A stretch of DNA of 64,000 bases from an uncultured Alistipes sp. Its GTDB lineage: Bacteria; Bacteroidota; Bacteroidia; Bacteroidales; UBA932. The notes beneath the pieces are model-generated. The model searched no databases. It was not told the origin of the DNA and saw only the letters and a program-made list of their open reading frames with translations. The stretch covers positions 124,001 to 188,000 of the forward strand of contig UQUN01000001.1 in NCBI GenBank assembly GCA_900544175.1, given 5' to 3'. The position numbers were made by a program, and so were the translations under genes. This document shows positions 29,954 through 40,174 of this stretch, in pieces (within the stretch, counting starts at the first letter, position 1; each line of letters begins with the position of its first letter).

Positions 29954-32776
29954 TTATTTTACAGTCGGAACGAGATTTCTGTCCCCGTAGCCGTTGTCCA
30001 CCCTTGCGCAGGCGGGCCAGAACTTGTTGTCGCGGATCCACTCGAGGGGATAGGCGGCCTCCTCGCGGGGGTAGGGATGGCTCCAGGAGTCGGAGCATAC
30101 CTCCTCTGCGGTGTGAGGTGCCATCTTCACGACGTTGTCAGTCTTGTCGGCCTTGCCTTCCTTGATGGCCTCGCATTCTCTCTTGATGCTGATCATGGCG
30201 TCCACGAAGCGGTCGAGTTCCTCGAGGGATTCGCTCTCGGTGGGCTCCACCATCAGGGTCTCGTGTACGGGGAAGGAGAGGGTAGGAGCATGGAAGCCGT
30301 AGTCCATCAGACGTTTGGCGATGTCGGTGGCGTCAACTCCGTAGTCAGCCTTGAAGTTCTGCAGGTCTACGATGCATTCGTGTGCTACACGTCCGGTGAC
30401 TCCGGTGTAGTAGATGTTGAACTCCTTTGACAGGCGTGATGCAAGGTAGTTGGCGTTGACGATGGCCATCTCGGTAGCCTTGCGCAGTCCGTCAGGACCG
30501 AGCAGCTTGATGTAGGCGTGGGTGATGGGGGCGAGCAGGGGGCTGCCGTAAGGAGCCGATGCCACTGCTGTCACACCGTGACCGCCGCACTGGGGCATTA
30601 CGGGATGTCCGGGCACATAGGGTGAGAGGTGGGCCGATACGCAGATGGCGCCTACTCCGGGACCGCCGCCGCCGTGAGGCATCGCGAAGGTCTTGTGCAG
30701 GTTGAGGTGGCATACGTCGGCTCCGATGAAGCCGGGGTTGGTGATGCCGACCTGACCGTTCATGTTGGCTCCGTCCATGTAGACCTGACCTCCGTTCTCA
30801 TGTATGATATTGCAGATCTCGCGGATCTTGACCTCGAATACTCCGTGGGTCGAAGGATAGGTGATCATGATGCCGGCGAGGCTGTCCTTGTTGGCTTCTG
30901 CCTTCTGGCGCAGCTCGTCCACGTTGATGTTTCCGTGCTCGTCGCAGCCTACTAAGACGATGTTGAATCCTGCCATGGCGGCGCTGGCGGGGTTGGTTCC
31001 GTGAGCCGATGTGGGGATGATGACGGTGTTGCGCGCGCCCTGGCCCTGGGCCTCGAGGTAGCGGCGGATGGTCATCAGGCCTGCGTACTCTCCTGCTGCA
31101 CCGGAGTTGGGCTGGAGGGAGCAGCGGTCAAAACCTGTGATGACACAGAGGTCATGCTCAAGCTCGGATAGGATCTGGTTGTATCCCTCAGTCTGCCATG
31201 TGGGTGCGAATGGATGCACGTCGGTAAGCTCGCTCCAGCTCAGGGGCAGCATCTCGACTGCGGCGTTGAGCTTCATGGTGCATGAGCCTAAGGGTATCAT
31301 GGAATGGGTAAGGGATATGTCCTTGCGCTCGAGTTTCTTGATGTAACGCATCATCTCCGTCTCGGAGTGGTAGCGGTTGAAGACGCTCTCGGTGAGGATG
31401 GCGCTCTCCCTCTTCATGGGTACGGGGTATTCAGTTCCGCGGGCGCACTCGGCTGCCACACCGAATATGCCGGCTATCTTTACGGCTTCTGCACAGTCGG
31501 AGAGCTCGTCGAAAGAGATCTGGACGGTCTGGTCATCGGGATAGTAGAAGTTGATGCCTGCTGCCTCGGCCTTCTCGCGGATCTCGCCTGCGTTTACGTC
31601 CAGCACGCGGATAGTGTCGAAGAAGTTCTCATTGGCAAGGGTGTATCCGCCTTTGCGCAGGATATCTGCCATTGCGTGGGCATAGTTGAAGGCGTTCATC
31701 GCGATCTCGCGGATGCCTTCCGGGCCGTGGTATGCGGCGTACATGCCGGACATCACTGCCATCAGGGCTGTGGCGGTGCAGATGTTGGAAGTGGCCTTCT
31801 CCCTCTTGATGTGCTGCTCGCGGGTCTGAAGGGCAAGGCGGAAGGCAGGTTTGCCGAGACGGTCTATGGACACGCCTATGATGCGGCCTGGAATATTTCT
31901 CTTATACTGGTCGCGGGTGGCCATCCAGCCCGCTGTAGGTCCGCCGTAACCCATGCCGAGTCCGAATCTCTGGGCTGTTCCGACAGCTACGTCGGCTCCC
32001 CATGCTGCGGGCTCCTTCATGACTGCCAGGGCGAGGATGTCGCAGTGTGCTGCCACGAGCATTCCGGCCTTGTGTGCGGCCTCGCAGAATGCGGTGTAGT
32101 CACGTACCTCGCCGTCTGCGGCGGGATACTGGAGCAGGGCTCCGTAGCACTCAGGATCGAATCCGGCAGAGAGCACTTCTTTGTAGTCGCCGACAACGAC
32201 CTTGATGCCCAGACCTTTGGCTCTTGTCTCAACGACTGAGAGCACCTGAGGGAATACGTTTTTGTCCACGAAGAATGTGTTCTTTCCGGCCTTCACGGCG
32301 TCGCGGGGACGGAGCTCGTGGATCATCCTCATGGCCTCACCTGCTGCAGTGGCGTCGTCCAGCATGGAGCAGTTGGACATGGGGAAGCCCGTCAGGGATG
32401 AAATCATGGTCTGGAAGTTGATGAGCGCCTCCAGACGTCCCTGCGAGATCTCGGCCTGATAGGGAGTGTAGGATGTGTACCACGAAGGGTTCTCGAAGAT
32501 GTTGCGGGTGATTACCGGCAGTGAAGCCGTGCCGTAGAATCCAAGTCCTATCATGGAGCGGAACTTCTTGTTTTTCCCGGCAATTTCCTTGAGGCGTGCC
32601 AGATAGCTGTGCTCTGACACATGTTCATCAAGTCTTAAGGACTCGTGCAGCAGAATATCTGACGGAATAGTCTGCTTTATGAGCTCATCGACCGAGCTCA
32701 CACCGATGACGTCCAGCATATGCTTCAGCTGTGACTGTCTCGGACCGTTGTGCCTGTCGGCGAAATTCAGTGGCAT
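29954..32776 (-). CDS. gcvP: Glycine dehydrogenase (decarboxylating), P protein
   Basis: GcvP of 940 residues is the PLP-dependent P protein of the glycine cleavage system: it decarboxylates glycine and loads the aminomethyl group on GcvH. The two homologous halves are fused in one chain, as in most Bacteroidota. The PLP lysine is in LNLHKTFAMPHGGGGPG (near 693). FADRHNGP at the start and the C-terminal RDNKFWP are typical. A consensus promoter lies upstream. The other gcv genes are not in the window, so the system is dispersed here. Confidence 0.96.
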   Translation of the reverse strand: MPLNFADRHNGPRQSQLKHMLDVIGVSSVDELIKQTIPSDILLHESLRLDEHVSEHSYLARLKEIAGKNKKFRSMIGLGFYGTASLPVITRNIFENPSWYTSYTPYQAEISQGRLEALINFQTMISSLTGFPMSNCSMLDDATAAGEAMRMIHELRPRDAVKAGKNTFFVDKNVFPQVLSVVETRAKGLGIKVVVGDYKEVLSAGFDPECYGALLQYPAADGEVRDYTAFCEAAHKAGMLVAAHCDILALAVMKEPAAWGADVAVGTAQRFGLGMGYGGPTAGWMATRDQYKRNIPGRIIGVSIDRLGKPAFRLALQTREQHIKREKATSNICTATALMAVMSGMYAAYHGPEGIREIAMNAFNYAHAMADILRKGGYTLANENFFDTIRVLDVNAGEIREKAEAAGINFYYPDDQTVQISFDELSDCAEAVKIAGIFGVAAECARGTEYPVPMKRESAILTESVFNRYHSETEMMRYIKKLERKDISLTHSMIPLGSCTMKLNAAVEMLPLSWSELTDVHPFAPTWQTEGYNQILSELEHDLCVITGFDRCSLQPNSGAAGEYAGLMTIRRYLEAQGQGARNTVIIPTSAHGTNPASAAMAGFNIVLVGCDEHGNINVDELRQKAEANKDSLAGIMITYPSTHGVFEVKIREICNIIHENGGQVYMDGANMNGQVGITNPGFIGADVCHLNLHKTFAMPHGGGGPGVGAICVSAHLSPYVPGHPVMPQCGGHGVTAVASAPYGSPLLAPITHAYIKLLGPDGLRKATEMAIVNANYLASRLSKEFNIYYTGVTGRVAHECIVDLQNFKADYGVDATDIAKRLMDYGFHAPTLSFPVHETLMVEPTESESLEELDRFVDAMISIKRECEAIKEGKADKTDNVVKMAPHTAEEVCSDSWSHPYPREEAAYPLEWIRDNKFWPACARVDNGYGDRNLVPTVK

Positions 32777-32814
32777 ATTTTATGAAATCTTTTAAATTGT
32801 TTTCAAACGAACTT

Positions 32815-32822
32815 CAAAAATA
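32815..32822 (-). promoter_or_regulatory. -7 box of gcvP
   Basis: The minus strand reads TATTTTTG, an exact TAnnTTTG match 38 bases before the gcvP start, in the short gap after rodA. It separates gcvP from the cell-shape operon. Confidence 0.6.
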
Positions 32823-32834
32823 GTAAAATTTTTA

Positions 32835-34268
32835 TTATTTCCACCGTTCTATGTCAAATCTGATATAAATAAATAACAGAATTGAAAATGTCAGGAACGA
32901 GGATCCTCCGTAGCTTATGAACGGAAGCGGGATTCCGACGACGGGCATTATGCCTATGGTCATGCCGATATTGACGAATACGTGCATGAATATATATGAG
33001 GCCACGCAGTATCCGTATACTCTGAAAGATGTCTCTTTCTGCCTTTCGGCCGTGACCACTATCCTCATGATCATGATCAGGTACAGGGCCAGAACGCCTA
33101 TGCTGCCCACGAATCCCCATTCTTCACCTATTGTGCAGAAGATGAAGTCAGTGCTCTGCTCGGGTACAAAGTTGTACTTTGTCTGGGTCCCTTGCAGGAA
33201 ACCTTTTCCGGTGAGTCCGCCCGAGCCTATGGCTATCTTGGACTGGTTGACGTTGTATCCTGCCCCCATGGGATCCACGGATATGCCGAGCAGATTTTCG
33301 ATCCTGTCCCTGTGGTGCGGTTTCAGAACGTTGTGGAATATGAAGTCTACGGAGAAAATCAGGATCAGCGAGGCGGCAAGGGGCAGCAGGTATCTCAGCC
33401 ATCCCTTGATGTTCTTGCGTATGCAGTAGATGACGCATGCGGCGGCTCCTGCAGCCGTTATTATGAGCAGCCAGTATTCTGGCTTGAGCCTGTTCAGTCC
33501 GGAAATCGGTTCTGTGCCTGTCAGTCTCGGAATGAATGAGGCTGCGGTTATGAATACGGCGCATGCGAGCACGTACCTTGCCGGTTTTCTTGTGGCTGCA
33601 GCCACAAGAAGCCAGCTGGCCCCTACGGCCACCAGGATGGACACGAACGGGGAGAACTTGAGTGTAAGGAGGAACAGCAGTATGGCGAATCCCGTGAATG
33701 CGATGAACTTGCCCGGGAATCCCTCTCTGTACAGCATGAATACGAGTCCGCAGTACACGAGTATGGTCCCGATGTCCGGTTCAAGGGCGATTAGGGCTAC
33801 CGGGACTATGATGACAGCCGCGACTTTCAGAAAGTCCGCCGTATTGGAGAGTTTGAATCCGTAGTTGCCCATTACCTTTGCCAGACACAGTGCAGTGGCG
33901 ATCTTAGAGAATTCGGAAGGCTGTACGGCTATGCCTCCGAACAGGCTCAGCCAGGATCTGGCTCCATTGACTTCATTGCCGAACAGGAGGACGGCGGTCA
34001 GCAGTCCGGTGGAGAGGATGTACAGCGGCCAGGCTATGGTTTTGTAGAATCTTGTGTTCAGTATGAACAGGATGAGGACTCCTGCCATGAGGGAGATCCC
34101 CATCCATACCAGTTGGTTGCCGCTTCGGGATGCAAGAGAGAATATGCCTGCCGCACCTTCGCTGTACGTGGAGGCGTAGATATTGATCCAACCGAACACG
34201 GCCAGTATGACATAGCAGGTTATCAGGACCCGGTCCAGTTTTCTGTGTATGCTTGTATTAGGGCTCAT
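32835..34268 (-). CDS. rodA: Rod shape-determining glycosyltransferase RodA
   Basis: RodA (477 residues) is a SEDS-family membrane glycosyltransferase that polymerises peptidoglycan glycan strands in the elongasome. About ten transmembrane helices are seen. The family motifs EPDIGTILVYCGL, GSGGLTGKGFLQGTQ and the closing VGIPLPFISYGGSS are present. It is somewhat longer than the E. coli protein (370) because of an inserted membrane/loop segment near 220-290, as is common in this order. Its start is two bases after the mrdA stop; the two proteins work as a pair. Confidence 0.94.
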   Translation of the reverse strand: MSPNTSIHRKLDRVLITCYVILAVFGWINIYASTYSEGAAGIFSLASRSGNQLVWMGISLMAGVLILFILNTRFYKTIAWPLYILSTGLLTAVLLFGNEVNGARSWLSLFGGIAVQPSEFSKIATALCLAKVMGNYGFKLSNTADFLKVAAVIIVPVALIALEPDIGTILVYCGLVFMLYREGFPGKFIAFTGFAILLFLLTLKFSPFVSILVAVGASWLLVAAATRKPARYVLACAVFITAASFIPRLTGTEPISGLNRLKPEYWLLIITAAGAAACVIYCIRKNIKGWLRYLLPLAASLILIFSVDFIFHNVLKPHHRDRIENLLGISVDPMGAGYNVNQSKIAIGSGGLTGKGFLQGTQTKYNFVPEQSTDFIFCTIGEEWGFVGSIGVLALYLIMIMRIVVTAERQKETSFRVYGYCVASYIFMHVFVNIGMTIGIMPVVGIPLPFISYGGSSFLTFSILLFIYIRFDIERWK

Positions 34269-34270
34269 TG

Positions 34271-36142
34271 TCAGTCTTTTTCAGGTGGAACATAGTCGGG
34301 GCTGGCCGGTACCTTGTGAAGAAGGCTGGCATTGATCATCCTTTCTTCCAAGTACTTCCTTTCCGGGGAGATGTCTCCGAGAATATATTTCTCCACCATA
34401 AGGGATGCTATGGGAGCCGCCCAGGTGGCTCCGAAACCGGCGTTCTCGATGTATACGGCTATCGCGATCACAGGATTCTCCCTGGGGGCGAAGCAGACAA
34501 AGACCGCGTGTTCGTCTCCGTGAGGATTCTCGGCGGTACCGGTCTTTCCGCAGATGTCGAGTCCTTCCACTGCCGCTATTCTGGCCGTGGCCCCGGAACC
34601 GGCCGGGGAATTTACAGCCTGGTACATACCTTCTATTACAGTTTCGAACAGGGACGTGTCCACCATGGTATACTGTCTTTTCCTGAATCCGGCGTCTATG
34701 CTGTCGTTCTCATGCTGCCGGACTATGTGCGGTATGAAGTAATATCCCCGGTTGGCTATTGTCGCGGCCAGATTGGCCAGATGCAGAGGGGTACAGCCGA
34801 GCTCTCCCTGGCCTATGGACAGTGAGATGACCGACTGGGCCTTCCAGGCTCCTTTGCCGTATATCTTGTTGTATGTTTCCGAGGTGGGGACGAATCCGGG
34901 CCGTTCTGACGGGAAGTCCGTACCGAGTTTCCTGCCGAATCCGAAACTGGACACGTACTCATGCCATTTGTCCAGAGCATCTGCCTCTGACGGGAAGTCC
35001 GGGTTGTTGATCAGATCTTCGAACAGGTAGCAGAAATAGGAGTTGCAGGACATCATTATGGCTTCTGTGAAATCCACAGGGGACTTGTGTACATGGCATC
35101 CTACGTGTATGCCCTTGTCGGTAAATCCATTATGGCATGGATATCTGGTGCCTGAGGAAACGGCTCCTTCCTGCAGCCCTATCAGTCCGTTCACTATCTT
35201 GAAGACCGAGCCGGGAGGTTGCGGGGACATGACGGCCCGGTTGAACATGGGGGTGAAAGGGTCGGAGGCTATTTCCCTGTAGTGCTTGTTGATCTCTCCG
35301 AGAACGGCCACGTCGATCCCCGGGCTGGAGATCATGGACAGGATTTCTCCAGTGGACGGTTCGATGGCTATCACGGATCCTACCTTGTTGTGCATGAGTG
35401 TCTCACCGTACTGTTGAAGTCCGGCGTCTATGGTGGACACCACGTCTTTGCCGGGGACGGCCGGTTTGTCGAACTCTCCGTTGCGGTAGGATGACTGGAT
35501 CCTGTTGCTGGCGTCCCGGATGAGGATGCTGTACCCTTTCTCGCCTCGGAGCATGGACTCGCATCTCTGCTCGAGTCCGGTACGTCCTGTGTAGTCTCCG
35601 GAAGAATAGTCCGGATGACTGTCAATGAATTCCTGGTCTACCTCCGTGACATATCCGAGCAGGTTGCCTCCGGCATTGTACGGATACATTCTGGTGGTGC
35701 GCGGGACTCCCCTGAATTCAGGAAACTTGTAAGCCGACTCGATGAATTTGGAATACTGCTCCTGCGATACCTGGCTAAGGAAAGTTACGGCCCTGTAACC
35801 TATTCTGGACCGTTTTTTCCTGTATTCCCTGAATTTTTCCCTGACGTCTTCCACGGACAGCCCGAATATGCGGCAGAGGGCTGTCGTGTCGAAATCTCTT
35901 ACATAGTGCGGGGAAACCAGGATGTCGTAGGTGTTTCTGTTGCCTACCAGGACCTTTCCGTTGCGGTCGAGGATGAGCCCGCGTGCCGGGTATCTTGTCT
36001 GGTAGAAGAGAGCGTTGTTCTGAGCGCTGATCTTGAAGCTGTTGTCGAGGATCTGCAGACGGAATATCTGTGCGGCCAGTATGAGAAAGGCTGCTGTCAG
36101 ACCGATTAGCAGATACTGTACTCTGCGGTTTTTTGCTTCCAT
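34271..36142 (-). CDS. mrdA: Penicillin-binding protein 2
   Basis: PBP2 (623 residues) is the elongasome transpeptidase working with RodA. It has an N-terminal membrane anchor (YLLIGLTAAFLILAAQIF), a dimerisation domain and a transpeptidase domain. The active-site motifs are PPGSVFK (Ser near 310), SCNSY (SxN) and KTGTAENP (KTG near 532). It is the fourth morphogenesis gene of the operon, two bases after mreD. Length is typical. Confidence 0.95.
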   Translation of the reverse strand: MEAKNRRVQYLLIGLTAAFLILAAQIFRLQILDNSFKISAQNNALFYQTRYPARGLILDRNGKVLVGNRNTYDILVSPHYVRDFDTTALCRIFGLSVEDVREKFREYRKKRSRIGYRAVTFLSQVSQEQYSKFIESAYKFPEFRGVPRTTRMYPYNAGGNLLGYVTEVDQEFIDSHPDYSSGDYTGRTGLEQRCESMLRGEKGYSILIRDASNRIQSSYRNGEFDKPAVPGKDVVSTIDAGLQQYGETLMHNKVGSVIAIEPSTGEILSMISSPGIDVAVLGEINKHYREIASDPFTPMFNRAVMSPQPPGSVFKIVNGLIGLQEGAVSSGTRYPCHNGFTDKGIHVGCHVHKSPVDFTEAIMMSCNSYFCYLFEDLINNPDFPSEADALDKWHEYVSSFGFGRKLGTDFPSERPGFVPTSETYNKIYGKGAWKAQSVISLSIGQGELGCTPLHLANLAATIANRGYYFIPHIVRQHENDSIDAGFRKRQYTMVDTSLFETVIEGMYQAVNSPAGSGATARIAAVEGLDICGKTGTAENPHGDEHAVFVCFAPRENPVIAIAVYIENAGFGATWAAPIASLMVEKYILGDISPERKYLEERMINASLLHKVPASPDYVPPEKD

Positions 36143-36144
36143 GT

Positions 36145-36663
36145 CTATTTTCTCCTGTTGTCAGAGATTACCGCGTACAGGGCGGTCATCAGGGCGGTGT
36201 CGGTGACAAGGGACAGAGACATGCGGAGAACGCATGTCCCCACAGGCTTGAATCCGCTGTTGTCGATGAGGATGAGCACGATGATGTATATGAGTGTAAG
36301 GGGAATGCAGTATAGGATGAACCGGCGGATGCCGATGGACTCCATGCTGGGTCTTCCTTCCTTTACGGATGTCTCATGTGCCGTTGTGAGCAGCAGTATC
36401 CCCCGTCTGCACAGGGCAGTTGCCGTAAGGGCGGCTGAAGTCATGCCGAGTATGCCGTTGCCGAGTACGTCTACAACAAGTCCTGTGGCGAATGCGGTCA
36501 GCATGGCCGGGACTGTCCCCATTCTGTATGGAAGCATGAGAATGATGAACAGAGGCAGGGAGATGTCCACGTATGTGCTCAGATTGACATAATTGTCCAG
36601 TGCGCCCTGGGCTATTATCAGCAGCACGCCTACCACTATGTATTTTATGGAATGCTTTATCAT
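36145..36663 (-). CDS. mreD: Rod shape-determining protein MreD
   Basis: MreD (172 residues) is an integral membrane protein with five to six helices, linking MreC and the cytoskeleton to the cell-wall enzymes. Sequence conservation in the family is low. The assignment rests on size, hydrophobic pattern, the DYVNLSTYVDISLPLFIILMLPYR N-terminal region and position between mreC and mrdA. It overlaps mreC by four bases (ATGA). Confidence 0.9.
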   Translation of the reverse strand: MIKHSIKYIVVGVLLIIAQGALDNYVNLSTYVDISLPLFIILMLPYRMGTVPAMLTAFATGLVVDVLGNGILGMTSAALTATALCRRGILLLTTAHETSVKEGRPSMESIGIRRFILYCIPLTLIYIIVLILIDNSGFKPVGTCVLRMSLSLVTDTALMTALYAVISDNRRK

Positions 36664-37496
36664 GGACGTTCCTCCTCTTCGCTCTCTCCGTTCATGAGAC
36701 GGTCTAACTCTCCGATATCCTTTCTTACGGCGACGTATGCGTGCCTGAGTCTGGGAAAGTCCTCGAACAGCTTTATTGTGAGATCATAGTTGATGCCGTC
36801 CCTCAGTTCGCGTCCGGAAACTGTGCCTAACGGGATGCCTGCCGGATATATGAGCGAGTATCCGCTGGATACGACAGTGTCGCCGTCATTTACGACAGTA
36901 TGCACGGGAATGTCGTGCAGAACTGTGCTCGTGGCGGACGTTCCGTTCCACTGAAGTACGCCGAAAGTCCCGCTGCTGCTGAGTATGGCGCTGGCCATAT
37001 TGTCCGTATCCAGTATCGAGGATACTTTCGAGTAGTGCTCTCCCGCTGTCTGTACGTATCCGATGATGCCTTTGTCGGTAATGACTCCCATGTCTTCCTT
37101 TACTCCGTCTTCAGTCCCTTTGTCTATTATGAGTATGTTGTGAAGCCTGTCTGTACTGTTTGATACGATCCGTACCGGTATGTAGTCGAACAGGGCAGTG
37201 GATGCCGGCAGCTCTCCGGGCAGCTGCATGCTCTCCAGCCTGTCCTTAAGCAGGCTGTTCTCGCGTCGGAGTGCGATGTTCTCCTCCATGAGCCTGTCAT
37301 TTACCTTGCCTAAGGAAAAATACTTGCATACGTTTCCGGTTGCTCCGGTGACGGAGTTGGTCGCAGCTGATACAATCCTCATGACATCCGATCTCTGTAC
37401 TATGCTGTTGTTGGATACGAGCAGCAGCGATGCAGCCTCAAGTGCGATGAATACTGTCAGGTTGAGGAGGATTATATAGGGTCTTCTACTGCTCAT
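36660..37496 (-). CDS. mreC: Rod shape-determining protein MreC
   Basis: MreC (278 residues) has one N-terminal membrane helix, a coiled coil (about 60-95, VNDRLMEENIALRRENSLLKDR) and a periplasmic beta domain (DYIPVRIVSN, GVITDKGIIGYVQ, VVSSGYSLIYPAGIPLGTV). It organises PBP2 in the periplasm. The start is three bases after mreB's stop, and it overlaps mreD, so the operon is translationally coupled. Confidence 0.93.
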   Translation of the reverse strand: MSSRRPYIILLNLTVFIALEAASLLLVSNNSIVQRSDVMRIVSAATNSVTGATGNVCKYFSLGKVNDRLMEENIALRRENSLLKDRLESMQLPGELPASTALFDYIPVRIVSNSTDRLHNILIIDKGTEDGVKEDMGVITDKGIIGYVQTAGEHYSKVSSILDTDNMASAILSSSGTFGVLQWNGTSATSTVLHDIPVHTVVNDGDTVVSSGYSLIYPAGIPLGTVSGRELRDGINYDLTIKLFEDFPRLRHAYVAVRKDIGELDRLMNGESEEEERP

Positions 37497-37499
37497 CTG

Positions 37500-38519
37500 C
37501 TATCGCATGAGGAAAGGATACTTGGAAGGGCTTCTCAAGGCTATGCTCGTTCCTCTTGCCACAGCGCGCAGAGGGTCCTCGGCGACGTGGAACGGTATGT
37601 TGATCTTGTCGAAGAGTCTCTTGTCGAGACCTCTCAGAAGGGCGCCTCCTCCGGTCAGGAATATGCCTCTTTCCACGATGTCCTGATACAGCTCCGGAGG
37701 AGTCTGCTCAAGTACCTGGAGGACCGCCGCTTCTATCTTGGCCACTGACTTGTCCAGGCAATGTGCGATTTCCTGACTTGTCACGGCTATCTCCACGGGG
37801 TGCGCGGTCATCAGATTGGGGCCTCTCACGATGTACGGCTCGGGAGCGTTCTCCAGATCGGGGATGGCGGCTCCTATGCGTATCTTGATTTCCTCGGATG
37901 TTATCTCTCCGACTTTGATGTTGTGCTGCTGGCGCATGTACTGCTGTATGTCGGCTGTGAAGACATCACCTGCCACTCTTATGGACTGGCTTGTCACTAT
38001 GCCCCCGAGGGATATGACTGCTATTTCAGTCGTGCCTCCGCCTATGTCCACCACCATGTTGCCTGTAGGCGCCTCGACATCGAGGCCGATGCCCATCGCG
38101 GCGGCCATTGGCTCGTAGATCATGTAGATGTCTCTTCCTCCAGCATGCTCGGCGGAATCGCGCACTGCCCTTATCTCCACTTCAGTGCTTCCTTTTGGTA
38201 TGCAGATGACCATTTTCAGGTTGGGAGTGAAGAAGGACCGCTTGTAGTTGATCATCTTCACGAAACCGCGTATCATCTGCTCGGCCGCGTTGAAATCTGC
38301 GATGACTCCGTCGCGCAGAGGCCGTACTGTCTTTATATTTGGATGTGTCTTGCCGTTCATGAGCCTGGCTTTTTGCCCGAAGGCTATTGGTTTGCCAGTC
38401 GTCTGGTCGAAAGCCACGATGGACGGCTCGTCGACTACGACCTTGTTGTCGACGAGTATGACGGTGTTGGCAGTGCCAAGGTCCATCGCCAGTTCCTGTG
38501 TTAGAAATGAGAATCCCAT
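37500..38519 (-). CDS. mreB: Rod shape-determining protein MreB
   Basis: MreB (339 residues) is the actin-like filament protein that positions cell-wall synthesis. The nucleotide-binding motifs are clear: LAMDLGTANTVILVD (phosphate 1), VVDIGGGTTEIAVISLGG (phosphate 2) and IFLTGGGALLRGLDK (adenosine). It shows that this Bacteroidales is a rod. It starts 18 bases after purH, with no separate promoter visible. Confidence 0.97.
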   Translation of the reverse strand: MGFSFLTQELAMDLGTANTVILVDNKVVVDEPSIVAFDQTTGKPIAFGQKARLMNGKTHPNIKTVRPLRDGVIADFNAAEQMIRGFVKMINYKRSFFTPNLKMVICIPKGSTEVEIRAVRDSAEHAGGRDIYMIYEPMAAAMGIGLDVEAPTGNMVVDIGGGTTEIAVISLGGIVTSQSIRVAGDVFTADIQQYMRQQHNIKVGEITSEEIKIRIGAAIPDLENAPEPYIVRGPNLMTAHPVEIAVTSQEIAHCLDKSVAKIEAAVLQVLEQTPPELYQDIVERGIFLTGGGALLRGLDKRLFDKINIPFHVAEDPLRAVARGTSIALRSPSKYPFLMR

Positions 38520-38537
38520 GGTTCCTGTATTATGGTT

Positions 38538-40064
38538 CTAATGTTTGAAATGTCTGTGTCCCGTGATTACCATCGCGAGTCCGTGTGCGTTGCAGTATTC
38601 CACGCTTTCGTTGTCCCTTATGGACCCGCCTGGATGGATTACTGCCTTTATGCCGGCCTTGTCGGCTATCTCCACACAGTCAGGGAAAGGGAAGAAAGCA
38701 TCCGATGCCATGACTGCCCCGTCGAGTGAGAAGCCGAAGCTGCGGGCCTTTTCGATGGCCTGCTTGAGGGCATCGACCCGGGATGTCTGCCCTATGCCGC
38801 TTGCGATGAGCCTGCGGTCTTTTGCGAGCACGATAGCGTTGGACTTGGAGTGCTTCACTATTATATTCGCGAACAGCAGGTCGTCTGTCTGGGCCTTGGT
38901 CGGGTGTGTGACCGTTACGGGGGTCAGGTCTGCAGGAGATTCCTTGAAAGTATCCCTCTCCTGTACGAGTACGCCTCCGAGCATCGAACGGAACTTGATG
39001 TCCGAGGGACGGGCTGCGGCGTTTCTGAGTATGATGCGGTTTTTCTTGCTTTCCAGCAGTCTGAGCGCCTCCTCCTCGTAGTCCGACGCGATGATCACCT
39101 CGAAGAATATCTTGTTCATCTCGGCCGCTGTCTCCACGTCCACTGTCCGGTTTGCAGCGATGATGCCTCCGAACGCAGATACGGGATCTGCGGCAAGTGC
39201 TGATTCCCAGGCTTCTTTGAGAGTGGCTCCGGTGGCGCATCCGCAGGCGTTGTTGTGCTTGATCACGGCGACAGCAGTGTCCTCGATGTCGGATATCAGC
39301 TCTATGGCAGCCTCGATGTCCAGCATGTTGTTATAGGATATCTCCTTGCCGTGGAGCTGCTCGGGAAGAGTGCCGTGCCCTCCGAAGTAAATGGCTTTCT
39401 GGTGAGGATTCTCGCCGTAGCGGAGGTGTGTCGCCTCAGTCTCGCTGCGCGTGAATGCCGGGATATGCTCCTTCCTATTGAAATACTGGAATATATGCGT
39501 GTCGTAGCTGGAGCTCTTGAGGAAAGCTGAGGCAGCCAGTCTCCGTCTGTCCTCGATGGAAGAAGAGCCTTTTTTCTCCCTGAGCAGGGCCAGCAGGTCG
39601 GAATAGTGCTCCTTGCCGGCAACTATGACCACGTCCTTGTAGTTTTTCGCTGCGGCTCTGATGAGAGAGATTCCGCCTATGTCGATCTTCTCGATGATTT
39701 CTTCTTCTGTGGCATCCTTCGCGACGTACTCCTCGAACGGATACAGGTCCACGATGACCAGGTCTATACCCGGAATGCCGAATCTTTCTTTTTCCGCTGC
39801 GTCGGACTGCTCGTCCCTGCGGTAGAGAATGCCTCCCATTATGCCTGGATGGAGGGTCTTGACCCTTCCGCCGAAGATAGAAGGGTATCCGGTGATGTCC
39901 TCAACTGCTGTAACAGGAATGTTATGGGATTTCAGATACTGCTGGGTACCACCTGTGGAGAGTATCTCAATATTGAGACTAACCAATTCATTTGCAATGT
40001 CTAAGATGAGATTTTTGTCGTACACTGAGATCAGTGCTTTCTTAATCTGTCTGTCGCTGTTCAT
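38538..40064 (-). CDS. purH: Bifunctional AICAR transformylase/IMP cyclohydrolase
   Basis: PurH (508 residues) does the last two steps of IMP synthesis. The N-terminal IMP cyclohydrolase domain (about 1-195) has ISVYDKNLILDIA and LSTGGTQQYLK. The C-terminal AICAR transformylase domain has RYGENPHQKA, VIKHNNACGCA and the ending ITGHRHFKH. It heads the run purH-mreBCD-mrdA-rodA and has a clear promoter 49 bases upstream. The linkage is common in the phylum. Confidence 0.97.
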   Translation of the reverse strand: MNSDRQIKKALISVYDKNLILDIANELVSLNIEILSTGGTQQYLKSHNIPVTAVEDITGYPSIFGGRVKTLHPGIMGGILYRRDEQSDAAEKERFGIPGIDLVIVDLYPFEEYVAKDATEEEIIEKIDIGGISLIRAAAKNYKDVVIVAGKEHYSDLLALLREKKGSSSIEDRRRLAASAFLKSSSYDTHIFQYFNRKEHIPAFTRSETEATHLRYGENPHQKAIYFGGHGTLPEQLHGKEISYNNMLDIEAAIELISDIEDTAVAVIKHNNACGCATGATLKEAWESALAADPVSAFGGIIAANRTVDVETAAEMNKIFFEVIIASDYEEEALRLLESKKNRIILRNAAARPSDIKFRSMLGGVLVQERDTFKESPADLTPVTVTHPTKAQTDDLLFANIIVKHSKSNAIVLAKDRRLIASGIGQTSRVDALKQAIEKARSFGFSLDGAVMASDAFFPFPDCVEIADKAGIKAVIHPGGSIRDNESVEYCNAHGLAMVITGHRHFKH

Positions 40065-40113
40065 ATCGGGTCGGTAACTATTGTGTTATGGAGCTCTGTT
40101 TCCTGAGCGGCTA

Positions 40114-40121
40114 CAAATTTA
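40114..40121 (-). promoter_or_regulatory. -7 box of the purH-mre operon
   Basis: The minus strand reads TAAATTTG, an exact TAnnTTTG match 49 bases before purH. Confidence 0.6.
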
Positions 40122-40144
40122 GTAATAAATAATATATAATTTAC

Positions 40145-40152
40145 TACATTTG
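40145..40152 (+). promoter_or_regulatory. -7 box of ispD
   Basis: TACATTTG is an exact TAnnTTTG match 22 bases before the ispD start; it diverges from the purH promoter. Confidence 0.65.
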
Positions 40153-40174
40153 GAGAAATATTTGTCAAGCCGAT

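Noticed and set aside
31304..32239. Long plus-strand open frame (311 codons) opposite gcvP
   Set aside because: It is antisense to a fully conserved gcvP, has no recognisable domain and arises from the codon bias of the real gene.
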